DNA of 64,000 bases from Adenanthera pavonina (Eukaryota; Streptophyta; Magnoliopsida; Fabales; Fabaceae). The stretch lies in assembly GCA_026686845.1 (NCBI GenBank), contig JAIVEN010000013.1, positions 15,582,001 to 15,646,000 on the forward strand, read 5' to 3'. Both the position numbers and the translations under genes were made by a program. Positions 11,536 to 23,289 of this stretch are shown one piece after another. Under the pieces are notes generated by a model. The model worked only from the letters and a program-made list of their open reading frames with translations, was not told where the DNA came from and made no database searches. How positions within the stretch are numbered: the stretch's first letter is position 1; every line of letters starts with the position of its first letter.

Positions 11536-12457
11536 AGAGACTTTATGATTTTATTGTTAGTATGCATGATGGTATAGTTTGCACTGATAAGATTTTTTAT
11601 GCTATTGTTGATTCCCACACCACCACACCCCACTTATCTACTTATACTTATATTGTTGGTGCTTTGTATCTTGAGGATAGTCAATTAGATAAGTGTAGGG
11701 GAAATTATAGTTTTATTGGTTGTTCTAGGTTCTAGAGGTTCCATATGTTAATTTGTATAGATTTCTCCATGAACTCTCTTTGACTGCTTTCATGTCCTGA
11801 GTTTATTGATCTTATTCACTTGGGACAAGATACTGTTTTTTCTATTGATGTTTTACAAAGACCCAGTGTACCACTTTCTCTACCTTTTTTGAGTCAGATT
11901 GTATATTTGCATGCTAAGCTTGGTAGTGCATAAGAAAGAGGTTCACCATTAATCCTATCATGTGATCTCCAGCTAGTTAAAAGGGAGAGAGCTGGATTGT
12001 ATATTTAAGCTGGAGCATTTTGATTTCATCAGGTTGTATTCTATCCTTTCACTTTTACCTTGTTTTTATTTACTATCCACTGGATTGAGTGCTAAACTTG
12101 CAATGGGGACAATGCAAGAGATAAGTGTAGGGGAGGGATGCATTCTTGATCTTTTGGGATTCGCATGCTTGCATGTACATTGTTTCTTGTTTTGGTTTCT
12201 TTTCTTTGAATATAGGATGCTTAAGAGATGTGTTTGTTGTCTTTTTAGTTTGCTAAAAAGTTTTCGAAAAATCCATAAAAATTGAATTTTTTTTTTGAAA
12301 AATTTAGACAAATTAGGTGCTTTCAATGTTAGAATTACATGTCTTAGGTTAATCTTTGCATGATATCTTGATATGATGAGTTGATTAGATATGTATTGTG
12401 TTTTCAAGTACATGGCAATTTGTTAAATCTAGGTTGATTCTAGGTAAAGGTCATTTA
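11536..12457 (+). mobile_element. Athila/Tat-like gypsy remnant, left part
   Basis: Decayed sequence with fragments of coding character on the plus strand, followed by CAATGGGGACAATGC and AAGTGTAGGGGAGGGATG at about 12100-12140. A 'gacaatg...aagt(t/g)tggggg' motif after the last ORF is a familiar feature of plant Athila/Tat gypsy elements. Copia element 1 is inserted after ATTTA at 12453-12457, and the same element resumes at 29767. The 5' part of the element is missing at the junction with the B LTR. No intact gene remains. Lineage is inference from motif style only. Confidence 0.45.
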
Positions 12458-13951
12458 TGTTAGGTTTGCTAGATTCTCAAGAGGGGGGTGAATTAGGAAG
12501 TTTAAAATTTTTTGCAAAATAGTAAAGGAGTAGTGAAAGAAAAAGTTCCAGAAAACAAAGTGCAGAATATAAGAGAGAGTTGGCAATGTAAAGGAAGGGA
12601 GGACATAATGATTTATCCTGGTTCAGTCAGCTTCTCTTGACCAACGTCTAGTTTTCAAATCACCACTTGAGATTTTCCACTATCTTGCAAGGATTCAGTG
12701 GGCTCCTTGTAATGCCACAATACAACCTTATGCTATATTATAAGGGCTTACAAATTCTCACTCTGCACGCTAGCAAAGTGTTTCCCAAATCCCTTGTGAA
12801 AACCTCACAAGAATATCTTTCTTTCAAATGAAGAAAAGATTGATTACAACAAGAGTAACTCTCTAATATATAGTAGATATGACAGTTGAGGTGTAATAAA
12901 TGAAGTGTGAGTGAGTAGAAGGCTTTGTTTGACAGAGTTTTAGTATATACAGTATAAAATTGTTATCCATAACTTCAAATTAAGTTCTATTTATAATTTG
13001 TGTCTCAACTATATGTTTGACACAAGATTTAGCAGTTAGAGACAATATCTAGTGGTTACTTTGCAAAACTAGTCATTCACCAACCAATTTAACACTCAAA
13101 ATTTGAATTTTGTGGAGTCAACATATGAATTTCGCAATGACCATAAGTTAAAGTCTTTAACATTGAACTTTTGAAGTTCATCTGTTTAAAAGTAAAATTT
13201 GAATTTCGATCTTGACAAATATCTCTCATGTTAGAACATATGAATTTTCAAGTTTAAAGTGCATCTGTTAAGTGTGAACAATTATCTCATATTACTACAG
13301 TGCACTTGAAGTTCAAATTTTGGGGATCCAAAATTTGTCTGTTAGTGAGCAACTTAATATGGCACAAAAGTTCTATTTTTTGAAATTTGAATTTCGAGGC
13401 TTCAAAATTTGTCTGTCAAAGAGACTTCTAATCAGACTTATATATTTTCATTCTAATGTTTGAATTTTCAAAACCAAAGTTCATTTATCAGTAGAACTAA
13501 CTTTGAACTCTTTTTACATTTTAACATTAGACACACTTTGACATAGTTTCAGAAAAATTTTCAGTTTTCACAAATTATACTTGTCTCAAAATTTAAATTT
13601 TAATAACCTGAAATTCATCTGTTAGAGGTAATATCTCTATAACTTCAAATTTTGGTTACCAAAGTTCAATTTTTTAACTACATATATGGAGTTTAGTAGT
13701 CCAAAATTCTTCTGTTAGTTAGTATTTTTCAAATTTAACATAAGTTAGCATAGGATGGTTGAAAAATATTTATTTAAAAACAGTGGGTATAAGATCAAAG
13801 CCTTTTACTTTGTGAACACTATGGGAAATCCTACAAACTAATTCTATACTAATTTCTTTCTGGATTTCTTCACTTAAGTTCTCTTCTACTCCTTTGATAT
13901 TGTCCTTCCAAGTTCTAGTTGTTTGGAATCATGAAAACACTTGATTCAACA
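12458..13951 (-). repeat. 3' LTR of copia element 1
   Basis: In plus coordinates it runs TGTTAGGTTTGCTAG...CTTGATTCAACA. It aligns with the 5' LTR at 28254-29766; by eye about one position in ten differs over the first 190 bp, so the insertion is old. It carries the TATA-like TATTTATA (reverse TATAAATA) at 12988-12995 and the conserved stem CTTGTGA/TCACAAG at 12793-12811, plus many decayed 'GAAATTCGAATTTTG / TTCGTCTGT' units. Confidence 0.9.
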
Positions 13952-13980
13952 TTCTCTCCCATTTTGATGATGACAAAGCA
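13952..13980 (-). other. Polypurine tract of copia element 1
   Basis: On the minus strand, GGGAGAGAA directly precedes the 3' LTR and is itself preceded by TTTGTCATCATCAAAAT. This layout is characteristic of SIRE-type copia elements and marks the priming site for second-strand synthesis. Confidence 0.8.
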
Positions 13981-15401
13981 ACTTGCAAACTAGATTAGTA
14001 TTTGGGTTGCTTTTAAGAGATCCCCCTCAACATATGTATTAAAGTTTAAAGATAAGTACAGTAGAGCAAAAGGAAAATATGAAATCTCATTATATTAATT
14101 CATTAAAGGTTCAGTATAGTGATATGACATTGCAAACACAGTATTTCTAAGCAAGATAGTCATTTTAGTACAAGGGATACTACAAACAAAAGTAACTAAA
14201 AACAAGTAACCCTAAGATCTATTTGTTGAATCAAGTGTTTTGATTATTCCAAACCAACTAGAGTTTGGAAGGAAGATATCAAAGGTGTGCAAAAGATCTC
14301 AAGTGAAGAAATCTAAGAAAAACAAGCATAAGATTAGATATAGGATTTTTTATTGAATTCAAATGAATAAAAGACTTTAATCTTGTAGGAGAATGTGTTA
14401 AAAGTGTGTTTTTAAGATAACTCATGAAGTATTTGAAAAATACCTACTATTAGACAAATTTTAGAGTGTTAAACTTGATTTGTTACTTTGAAAATTCAAA
14501 TTTTGGTATCTGAAATTTGAACTTCAGGATGAAAATATGTTAGTCAGAAAAGAGGTACCCCTGACAGACGAATTTCATCTTTGAAAATTCGAATTTTGGG
14601 TAAAACACAAACTATGAAAAATGAAAAATTCGTTTGAAGATTTGTCAAAATTCATATGAAAATTAAGTTTAGAAAAAGTTCTAAGTTAGTCCTCTGATAG
14701 ACAAATTTTGATTTGAAAATTTGAATTTTGGAAAGATAGTTTGCAAGTTTGTTATGATGGTCTTTTGACATACAAATTTAGTGTTCGGAAATTCAAACTT
14801 TGAAATTAGGTCTGATAATAGATCTCTCTAACAGAAGAACTTTGGTATTTGAAATTTCAAATTTCGAAAAGAAGAACTATTGTACCATATTGAGCTACCC
14901 ACTGATAGATAAATGTTAGGCATCAAAATTCAAACTTCGAAGGTACTGTAGCAATATGGAACAACTGTTCATATTTACCAGAAGAACTTTAAACTTGAAA
15001 ATTCGTATGTTTCAACATAGAAACATTTGCCAAAGATAAAAATTTGAATTTTGCTTCAGAACAAACGAACTTCGAGGTTCAACATTAAAGTTTTTAACTT
15101 ACGGTCTCTGTGAAATTTGTTTGTTGACACACGAAAATTCGAACTTTGAATGTCAGCCGCATTAAATGTGATTAGTGAATGGATAGTTTTCCAGAGTAAC
15201 CGTTGGCTAATGTAATATTCCAAAATTTTATTGGATACTAAGCAAAAAAAGAGGACATAATTGATGATAATGTAAAATGTACAAGAAATTCGAGAAAACG
15301 GACAGATACCGATTTGTGTGAAATAGGGTAAAGAGATCATTTTTCCGATTAGGCAGAAAAATGAGAAAATTATATTTTTGCTCCTAAAAAAATATAAAAG
15401 T

Positions 15402-17238
15402 TGTTAGCAAGGCTGACTTCCCAAGAGGGGGGGGTGAATTGGGAAGATTGAAATTTTTCTGCACAAAGTAAAGTAAGTGAAGATATCATAATATAATGAA
15501 AACAATGCGTAAAATAGAGCTAGCTGAAAAGTAAAGATAGGGAGAAGAAGACTCAGTAATTTATCCTGGTTCGGTCTTTCCACTTGACCTACATCCAGTC
15601 CCCAAGACACCTCTTGAGATTTATCCACTATATAGCAAGAATTTCAATGGGCTTGTTGCTAGGGCCACAGTACATGAGTATGCTCTGTTTCTGAGCTCTC
15701 TCAAACTCTCCAAGCACTTTCACTATGTGCTTCCCAATCCCCTTGTGAATACCCCTCACAAGTAAATCTATCTTCCAGATGAAGAGTAGATTGATTATAA
15801 TGAAATAACTCTCTTGTAAAGAGTAGATATGAAAGTTTAAGTACAAGTAGAGAAGTTGAGAGGGTAAAAGCTTTTGAGAAGAAGATTTAGCAGAAATTCG
15901 GTATATACAAGTTTTTTTTTTCACAACTTCAAATGATGTTGTATTTATAGATTTAGGTCTCAAATATCTGTTAGAGACTAAATCTATCCGTTGGGGAAGT
16001 TATCCAACAGTTACTTTGAAAAACTATCCGTTTACCAACCGCATTTAATGTTTCTGACATATTGAAATTCGAATTTTGGTTGGTCAATAGACGAATTTCG
16101 AAGGAACCGAAGATTAAAGCTTCCAACGTTACAGCACGAAGTTCGTCTGTTCATGAAGTGAAATTCGAATTTTGAAACTTACAAAACATTTTCACAATGT
16201 GACATACGAATTTCCAAGAAGAAAGTTTTTTGGTTAAGTGTGAACAATGTTTTCAATTTTCTACAGTGCCTTCGAAATTCGAATTTTGGTATCCCAAAAT
16301 TCATCTGTCCACTGAATGTTTAAGAGACACAGTAGATTACTTTCTTTGAAATTCAAATTTTGAAAGGGTGAAATTCGTCTGTCAGAGAGACTCTTTCCAG
16401 ACTAATTTCATCATTCGAATATTGCAAGTTCTTATCATTCGTATGTCAATGTTTCACTTCAATAGACTCAAGAACTTAGCTTCTGAAATTCGAATTTTAA
16501 TGTTCAAAGTTCGTCTGTCAGAGAGCAGTTTTGAAACTTAAATCATTCTTGATCTCAGATGAACTTTAACATAGTTTCAGACGAATTTCTTCCATTTTCT
16601 CAAGTTTTGTTTTGTTTGAAATTCAAATTTTGAAGACTTAAAGTTCGTCTGTTGCAAAGAAGCATCTTTCAGACTTATATGAAAATTCGAATGTTGGAAG
16701 TTCAAAATTCGTCTGTCAGAGAGCATTTATCAAACTCAATTTCATTTTGATTTCAGATGCACTTTATCATAGTTTCAAACGAATTTCTTTGGTTTTTACA
16801 AACTTCATTTTACTTGAAATTCGAATTTTGAAAGTGTGAAGTTCGTCTGTTACCAAAAGGCCTCTTTCAGACTAGATGAAAATTCGAATTTTGAACAACT
16901 AAAATTCGTCTAACAGAGAGCCATCTCTTCAGACTTATTCAGTTTTAGCTCGAAATTCGAATTTCCAACTTGACAGTTTAGGTTAAACTTTCAACGTTCG
17001 TCTGTTTGTGGGTGTTTTTCAAATATTTAAAGATTTAACATAAAATCAAAGTTTGAAAACATCTTTTCTTCAAATCAAAATCTTTTACCCAGTCATAAAA
17101 AAAAACTAAGGATCCTACAAAAGATCTAACAGCAAGAACTCAGAAAATCTTCACTTGAGACAGCTTTGATCTCCTTTGATATCTTCAATCCAAGCTCTTG
17201 AATGTTGGTTTGGAATCATCAAAACTCTTGATTCAACA
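15402..17238 (-). mobile_element. Solo LTR of copia group 1, innermost and best preserved
   Basis: Starts TGTTAGCAAGG at 15402 and ends CTTGATTCAACA at 17238, with a perfect 5-bp duplication AAAGT at 15397-15401 and 17239-17243. The flanking B sequence rejoins cleanly: uninterrupted B copy a at about 2520-2570 gives the pre-insertion state. At 1837 bp it is longer than the other copies, mainly because of a larger array of 'AAATTCGAATTT + TTCGTCTGT' units. The TATA-like box (reverse strand) is at 15942-15949 and the leader stem at 15742-15762. It keeps CG dinucleotides that most older copies show as TG or CA, fitting its innermost, youngest position. Confidence 0.92.
16060..17015 (-). repeat. 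Degenerate motif array in the copia LTR
   Basis: About ten copies of a two-part unit at irregular 60-130 bp spacing: a near-palindrome GAAATTCGAATTTTG, then 8-20 bp later a TTCGTCTGT(CAGAGAG) block. Examples start near 16066, 16162, 16274, 16351, 16491, 16618, 16683, 16816, 16881 and 16952. The array lies on the U3 side, upstream of the TATA-like box in sense orientation, so it is placed like promoter/enhancer repeats. Function is inference. Confidence 0.75.
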
Positions 17239-20191
17239 AAAGTGACATCCATATCCCAAAAATATTTTTGGAAGGGGGGAGGTCTTAGAGAAAATTACAC
17301 CTAGTGACCTAAAGTTTTATAAATTGTAATTTAACCCTAGATCAAGGGCAATTTTGTAAATATATAAAATTATTATCAGAACGAAGCCCTCGATGAGAGA
17401 AGTCCAATGGTATATGGTAGTGAGGGTTAATGTTCAAGAATAATGAAATCATCAGTGCCGAGTGGTCAAAAGTAATAGTAAACTGATAAAGTAAACAGTG
17501 AACCTTACCGATGGTTAAAAAGAAACTGGGTTAGGATATGGGCCATACATAGATAGCATTTGGGATAAGATAATTATAGAAATATAAAAATAAAATTAGA
17601 ATAGTCCTGTAGCCCAAAAATGCTAAATTAGTATAAAGACGGTTTTATTGGTACGGTTAAAAAGTACCCGAATTGAGGTATATCTGGATCAAGAAAATTT
17701 GGGTAATTTTGGACACATTTCTCTCTCCCATGTGTGAATTTTTTCTAGCATATGAGGCAAAGAATATTTTATTATTTCTTGAGAAAACTTCTCAAAGAAG
17801 TATGTAATAAAGAAATCAAGGATTAGTAAAAAGTAACCATGATTAGTTACTTAAGCATCTAATTAACCACCTAAACCCTTCTCTTTTCTCACCATTCATG
17901 TGTGAACCAGCAGCCTAAAACAGGCAAGAAAAAAATGCAAGAAAAGGGAGGAAGAAGGAAGAGAAACCAAAGGAAAATTGAAGCACAAATTGGTAAGCTT
18001 CTATACTACCACCTTAAGCTTACTATCTATGACTTTTAAAGAATGTTTTATGGTTTATTTTGGCTTCCTCTTCACTTAGGGTTTCAGCCAAATTGGGGTT
18101 TTAGCATAGGAATGAGTTTTGAAGCATTAAACTTAAGAGAAAACTTAGACTAGATACTAGAAGCATGGATCCATGGATGGTTTGAAGTGATTTGAAGGAA
18201 ATCTTTTTCAATCACTTAGGTCAGATTTCGGTCACAATAGGTGGAGTATTTAGAGTTGGAATTTCATGATTTTGACCTCAAAAAAGGATTCCCCATGGTC
18301 CAAAACCTTAAGAACAAGTGTGTTGTACAAAGAAAGATCAAAGGAAAGCTAAGTGGAAAATTTGGGTTTTAGTGAGTAATGTCTTATGTAATTCTAAAAA
18401 TCAGTGGTTAAATGGATTACATGATGATATGATTAGGTTCAAGAAATGTTATGAGGCTCAAGAAGTGGCATTCCAAGTTTGGAGAGCAAGGGAGCATTAT
18501 GAGGTAGTTAATTTCCCATACTTGCATTATGTTATCATAGTTGTTTCCAATGTGCTTTATGCCTTGTCATATGATTGCAATGATATTATGAGATGATATA
18601 TGTGTATTAGTTGAGTTGATTGGAGGCATTGAGACCCTAGGATATCCATTTTTCTAAACGAAACTCTGCCAAAAATTTTATGAATTCATATGACGCAAAT
18701 GTGTTAATGTATTCAAACTGTGTTATCTTGATGTTTTCATACTTAATGTGATGATGTGATGGCATGTTAGCTGTTAACTACTGAGATTCTTTGAATCTCA
18801 CCCTACCAAATATTAACTTTTAATATAGGTAGCAACAATGGCAAGACCACTAAGGAAAAGAAAAGAAAGGAGAAAGAATTTGGCCATTAACTTGATAATT
18901 CTAGTAATGGCCATGAGTTTTGACCTTTTGTGTAAATTTATAAATATGATGTTAGGTATGTTTCTTCAAGTTTTTATGTTACCTTAGGTCTTAGCTAAAG
19001 TATGATATAGTATGAAAATGATGTAAGGCCATGTAAATATTTTATGGCTTTTGTTTGGCAAAGTAGTAAGATATAAATGGTCATCTTGACCTATGTAGAG
19101 TAGACATACTACTATTTGGACTTTTGATCTATAAAGTATGAATGATGTATATGGTTTAAAAGTAGACAAGAGGAGCTCTTCAATGGTCCAAAGAACACTC
19201 ATATTGGATGTGTGTGTAATATTTGGCGGAGTTTTATATTTAATCACAATTAAAATGATTATTTTTTCAATTTTTGTATAAAATGTGAAAATCACAGAGT
19301 TTGCCATATAGATTAGTACTATCATTGGTCTGACTTATATTTTTCCCATGTAGATAAAGTTATAAGCTATACCTAGAGACTGAATCACATGCATATGATT
19401 TTTATTAATTTAGTTATAATTTTCCAAAGTTTAATTGTAATAAATAAATTCAATTAAATAAATAGTGCCCAAAGTTGGGAAAATTTTATTATGGCATTGA
19501 TTGTGATTCAAGATCCTACTACGATATAAATATACTTTAGATTGATTAAATACATGGGAAATGGGCTCATAAGAGAGGTGTTACAGGTAACGTCTCTAAC
19601 AGCTAGATCTTGTTTCTAACGCATAATGAAGATATAAATCTATAAATAGAACTTAATTTGAAGATATGGGTAATGATTTTACATTGTAAATACAGAAACT
19701 CTACAATATTCTTGAGTCAAAATCTTCTGCTCTCACATACTTCATGTCTTGTTCTTCAACTTTCATATACACTCTAAATTAGAGAGTTCATTTACTATAA
19801 TCAATCTTATCTTCATCTGGAAGAAAGATTTTCTTGTGAGGGGATTTCACAAGGGATTTGGGAAGTACTTAGTTAGATTTCAGAGAGTAAGATTATATGC
19901 TATTAGAATAGAGCATCAAGTTATACTGAGGCATTGCAAGAATTCCACCGAATTCTAGCAAGATAGTGGAAAATCTTAAGTTGTAGCTTGAGGATTGGAC
20001 GTAGGGCAAGAGAAAGAGACCAAACCAAGATAAATATTCATGTCTTCTCTTCCCTTATCTTGTTTTTCACTTGGTTACTTTTTATACTCTGCTTTTACTA
20101 TCACTCTTGCTTTCACTACTCTCTTGCACTTTTGCAGAAAATTTGAATCTTCCCAATTAACCCCCCTCTTGAGAAGCCAGCATATCTGACA

Positions 20192-22293
20192 CTAATAAGT
20201 TTTTCTTGGGCTTGGATTTCTTGCTGTAGGTCTTGCTAGAGTGTCCTGCTTCCAATTTACTCAGTTTTCTTTTTCCTTTTTTTGGCATCATCAGGGATAG
20301 AAACATGCATAACAGGAGGAGGAATCTGTGACACTGGAATGACATGAAGAGGAACAGGAACAAATAGCACAGTGGAGGGTATATGAGGAAGAGGAACAAA
20401 TTCTGTATAACTTTCTTCTGAGAGCCAAATTTAGAAAAAATAGAGGAGGAGCTAGAGAGGGAATAACTTATCAAGCCTTCTCTTCTATGCTTACACAAAG
20501 GCATTATGTTCAAGGTCAGCAATATCTATATAAGGGACAACGCTTCTCTCTTCATTTAGTGTAGTTTGAATAATAGGAGCAGAGGTGATGGCTGCAACAA
20601 GCTTCTCCATTTGCTTAGACTCTTGGAGTGACGGAATTGACTCCTGAGCATCTTCAATCATAGGCTCATGAAAACCTTCTTCCTAAGGGGCCTCTTCCTC
20701 TATACCATAATCCAAGGGTGGACTAAGGCTAGTCTCATTACTTGAGGCTTATGGGGTAGCAGCATTGTCAGCAGCCCCAGTGGTAGTATCTGTTATAGTA
20801 GGTTTAGGGGATTCTAGTTTAAAAGGACTATGAGGCTTAGGAGAGAGAGACTTGATAGGTTTAAAGGATCCTGGCTGAGGTAGAGCTGATGTAGAGTGGA
20901 TAGCACTTCTGATGTCTTCATAGGCATCAACAATCACTTTCATATTCTTTGCTAATTGTGTGATCTGACCCTAAAGGTGACCAACTTAACATCTTGTTCA
21001 TCTCTAATGCTCAACATGAGTATAGAAAGATTATCATATAGCTCAGCGATTTTGGTTGGCTTTGCCTAGGTCAAGGGATTGGATGATTAAGGAGTCTGAG
21101 TGGGCTACTATGGTGGAGGAGAAACAGGCTGAGAAGTTTATGGTATTGGCTGTGTGGGTAGAGTAGCCTCAGAAGTTCCTGCCTATTATTGTGAATGACC
21201 TTCCTCAAGGAACAGGTCTTCTGACTTCCCATCTTCTTTTCCAATCCACCTTCCATCTTTTCTCTTAATTCCCATCTTGTTCAATTCTTCCTTGAAGAAG
21301 TGGGCTTGCCTTTCCCTTTCTCCAAGTGTTGTATTCTGGCATACTGAAGTATTTTGTAGATGATAGAGGCAAAGGGCAAGGTGGAGTCTTTCATTTGATC
21401 TTAGGATTTGATCATATGCTGAAGAATGATATAACCCTTATTCAATAGCTTGCCATTAATGAGTGCAATCATCACATGAGCTTCAGCCCTTATAATCAGA
21501 TTAAAGCTTCCACCTTTGTTGAATATGATCCTGGATGCAATATAGTGCGAATCCTGACTTGACCACTCAGATCAGAGGGCTTCAGTAAACTCAAAGGAAG
21601 CCTATTCTCATATCTCCTAAACAGGATATTTAGTATTGTACTTTCTTTGTAATTTAAGAATAGACTACCTTCCTCATCTGTATTTTCATCCTCATCCATG
21701 TATGTAGAGGTTGTGATGTCAATCTTTAGGCCATCTTACCCAGGGATTTCTAAAACCTCGTTAAAGGTTTCATCAAAAAGTAGTAGAGTTCTGGATCTCA
21801 AATTAACATGTCATTTCCCCTTTTTGCTATTATACAGTAGAGCAACATACCATGTCTTGATAACCTTATCATTATATCTCTCCTTGATTTCCAATAAGTT
21901 CTTATGTTTTATCAACCATAGCCCAGCATCAAAATTGTTGGAAATAAGAAATTCTTCCATATTCGTATAGTTTGGTTTGATTGCCTTCTTGCTAATGAAC
22001 TTGGAGGTATACTCTTCCTTGATGTGAGCATTGCTCCATAATGGCTTCGTGGTTAACTGGAATTTCTCTGACTTAGTACTAGAAGAAGTAGAAGCAGCAG
22101 AGGCAGTAGCAGTAGGGACATGTTTCTTTGAATCAGCCTTGGGAGTTGTTTTTTGCTTTTTGGATGATGTTCCCTTGCTGGATTCGGCTTTACTTTTTTG
22201 AGTTTCACCTCCCTTGGAGGCATATTAAGACTTAACCACTCTCTTTGGTCTGGGCTCTCCTTTACCAATGTCAAGATTTTTAGACCTTGACAT
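20192..22293 (-). pseudogene. Extra 3' ORF of copia element 1 (putative plant transposon protein domain)
   Basis: A single minus-strand frame starts with ATG at 22293-22291 (MRMSRSKN) and reads about 265 codons to 21493 with only three stops, then continues in a second frame. The N-terminus is basic and Ser/Lys-rich (KGTSSKKQKTTPK). A middle part has LWSNAHIKEEYTSKF and NFDAGLWL, then ENRLPLSLLKPSDLS. Further on come MIALINGKLLNKGYIILQHM and LPFASIIYKILQYARI. This helical pattern resembles the putative plant transposon protein domain found in extra ORFs of plant retrotransposons; element 2 has an equivalent. The C-terminal part (about 20750-20940) is Pro/Ser/Thr-rich. Its function is unknown; an env-like role has been suggested for ORFs in this position in SIRE elements. 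The coordinates cover the whole decayed region up to the nested LTR. Confidence 0.6.
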
Positions 22294-22479
22294 CCTCATG
22301 ATTAATTGTTGTACAAAGATGCAAGGAAGGGGTTTAAAAGGTGTGAAAAAGAGTTCAAATGATGGGAAATGGAGATTCACGAACTAAATGAATGAGAAAT
22401 TAAGAGAGAAGGTGAATAGACTTAGGAGAGAGATAAATAGGGTTGTGTCTATTCAGAATGAGACCCTTGGTTTTAATTG

Positions 22480-23115
22480 ATGTAATCGTTCAAGAGATGA
22501 ATTTTAAGGGTCCAAAATTTGAATTCCAAGTAGTTACGAGTTAATCCAAATAGAGAGGCTTTCTAAACGAATTTTTATCATGAAGTTCATCTAACAAAAG
22601 CTAGGTTCAAGGTACAAGCTTCAACAAACGAACATTGAATCATCAAAGTTCAAATTTCAAAGAATCAAACATTAAGGAAACAAAAAGTAAGAAAAAACAA
22701 TAGACAAGTTTCATTTTTTAAGTTCATCTTACAGAGACTTGATATGAAAGCATGCTTTAATAGATGAATTTTGAGATTCAAAAATTTGAATTTTAGAGTT
22801 TTGTAGAGAGTCTTTAAAATGCATATTTTGAGGTATTTAAATTTGCACAGTGAGCATTTTGAAGAGTCAATGTTCACTTTGTAATTCAGAAATTCGAATT
22901 TCTAGCAATCAACAGACAAATTTTGCGGGACATGAAGGTACTATTACAATGTGAGAGTCATTGAAATTTGTGTAATCAACACTTAAGTTTGAATTTTGAG
23001 CATACCAAATCATTCAAAAACACATTTTTTCATGGAAATTTGTCTAATACCATCTAAAATACGAATTTCAAGTTGCTGAACTTACAGATTGGGTCTGAAA
23101 GTTCAAATTTCCAGC
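22480..23115 (-). promoter_or_regulatory. LTR-like motif block between RNase H and the extra ORF
   Basis: Non-coding in both orientations, but containing at least eight elements that also make up the copia LTR array: GAAATTCGAATTTC near 22889, CAACAGACAAATTTTG near 22911, AAAATTTGAATTTTAG near 22781, AACGAATTTTT near 22566, AGTTCATCTAAC near 22583 and AATTTGTCTAATA near 23037. It sits immediately upstream, in sense, of the extra ORF start at 22293. Use as an internal promoter for that ORF is inference. Confidence 0.5.
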
Positions 23116-23289
23116 TCTACTTCAGCATCTTTTGATCAAGCAAGTCTGACAAACTCCTTTAAATTGATTTACTATCATTTGAACTTATGAGAAGTGCCTG
23201 AAAAATATCTTAAACTCACTCTAATGCTGAAGTTAGTATCAATTTAGTGCCAAAAACTTAAATAGATTTAGTTAGAGGCTTGCCTACAA

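Larger units (their letters stand above)
15211..19585 (+). mobile_element. Solo LTR, family B (copy c), split by a copia solo LTR
   Basis: Starts TGTAATATTCC at 15211 and ends GAGAGGTGTTACA at 19585. It interrupts the copia LTR at the conserved 'gtaaccgttgg / gtaac.tctctaac' site. The flanks are GCTAA (15206-15210) and GGTAA (19586-19590), a duplication with one mismatch; the uninterrupted sequence is seen near 46465. Without the nested copia LTR it is about 2.5 kb. The palindrome TGAGATTC/GAATCTCA is at 18782-18800. The open frame near 18318 lies inside LTR sequence and is not a gene. Confidence 0.85.
14224..20191 (+). mobile_element. Solo LTR of copia group 1, split by a B solo LTR
   Basis: Starts TGTTGAATCAAGTG at 14224 and ends AGCATATCTGACA at 20191. 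Flanks are CTATT (14219-14223) and CTAAT (20192-20196), a 5-bp duplication with one mismatch. It lies in the 3' part of copia element 1, between the extra ORF and the polypurine tract, in the opposite orientation. Removing the B insertion (15211-19585) and its duplication leaves about 1.6 kb. The TATA-like box is at 19641-19648 and the leader stem CTTGTGA/TCACAAG at 19833-19853. No internal genes. Confidence 0.85.

Noticed and set aside
12034..12413. Overlapping open frames on both strands
   Set aside because: They fall in the decayed non-coding 3' region of the Athila/Tat-like remnant; the motif there is a polypurine-like non-coding signal.
16060..17015. CRISPR-like array
   Set aside because: Units are degenerate, spacing is irregular, they lie inside an LTR bounded by a target duplication, and the context is plant retrotransposon.
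16060..17015. Heat-shock elements in the copia LTR array
   Set aside because: The GAA and TTC trinucleotides in GAAATTCGAATTT are separated by one or zero bases, not the two required for canonical nGAAnnTTCn units.
18318..18596. Plus-strand open frame of about 90 codons
   Set aside because: It lies wholly within a B-family solo LTR, with no recognisable domain, and corresponding B copies do not keep the frame open.
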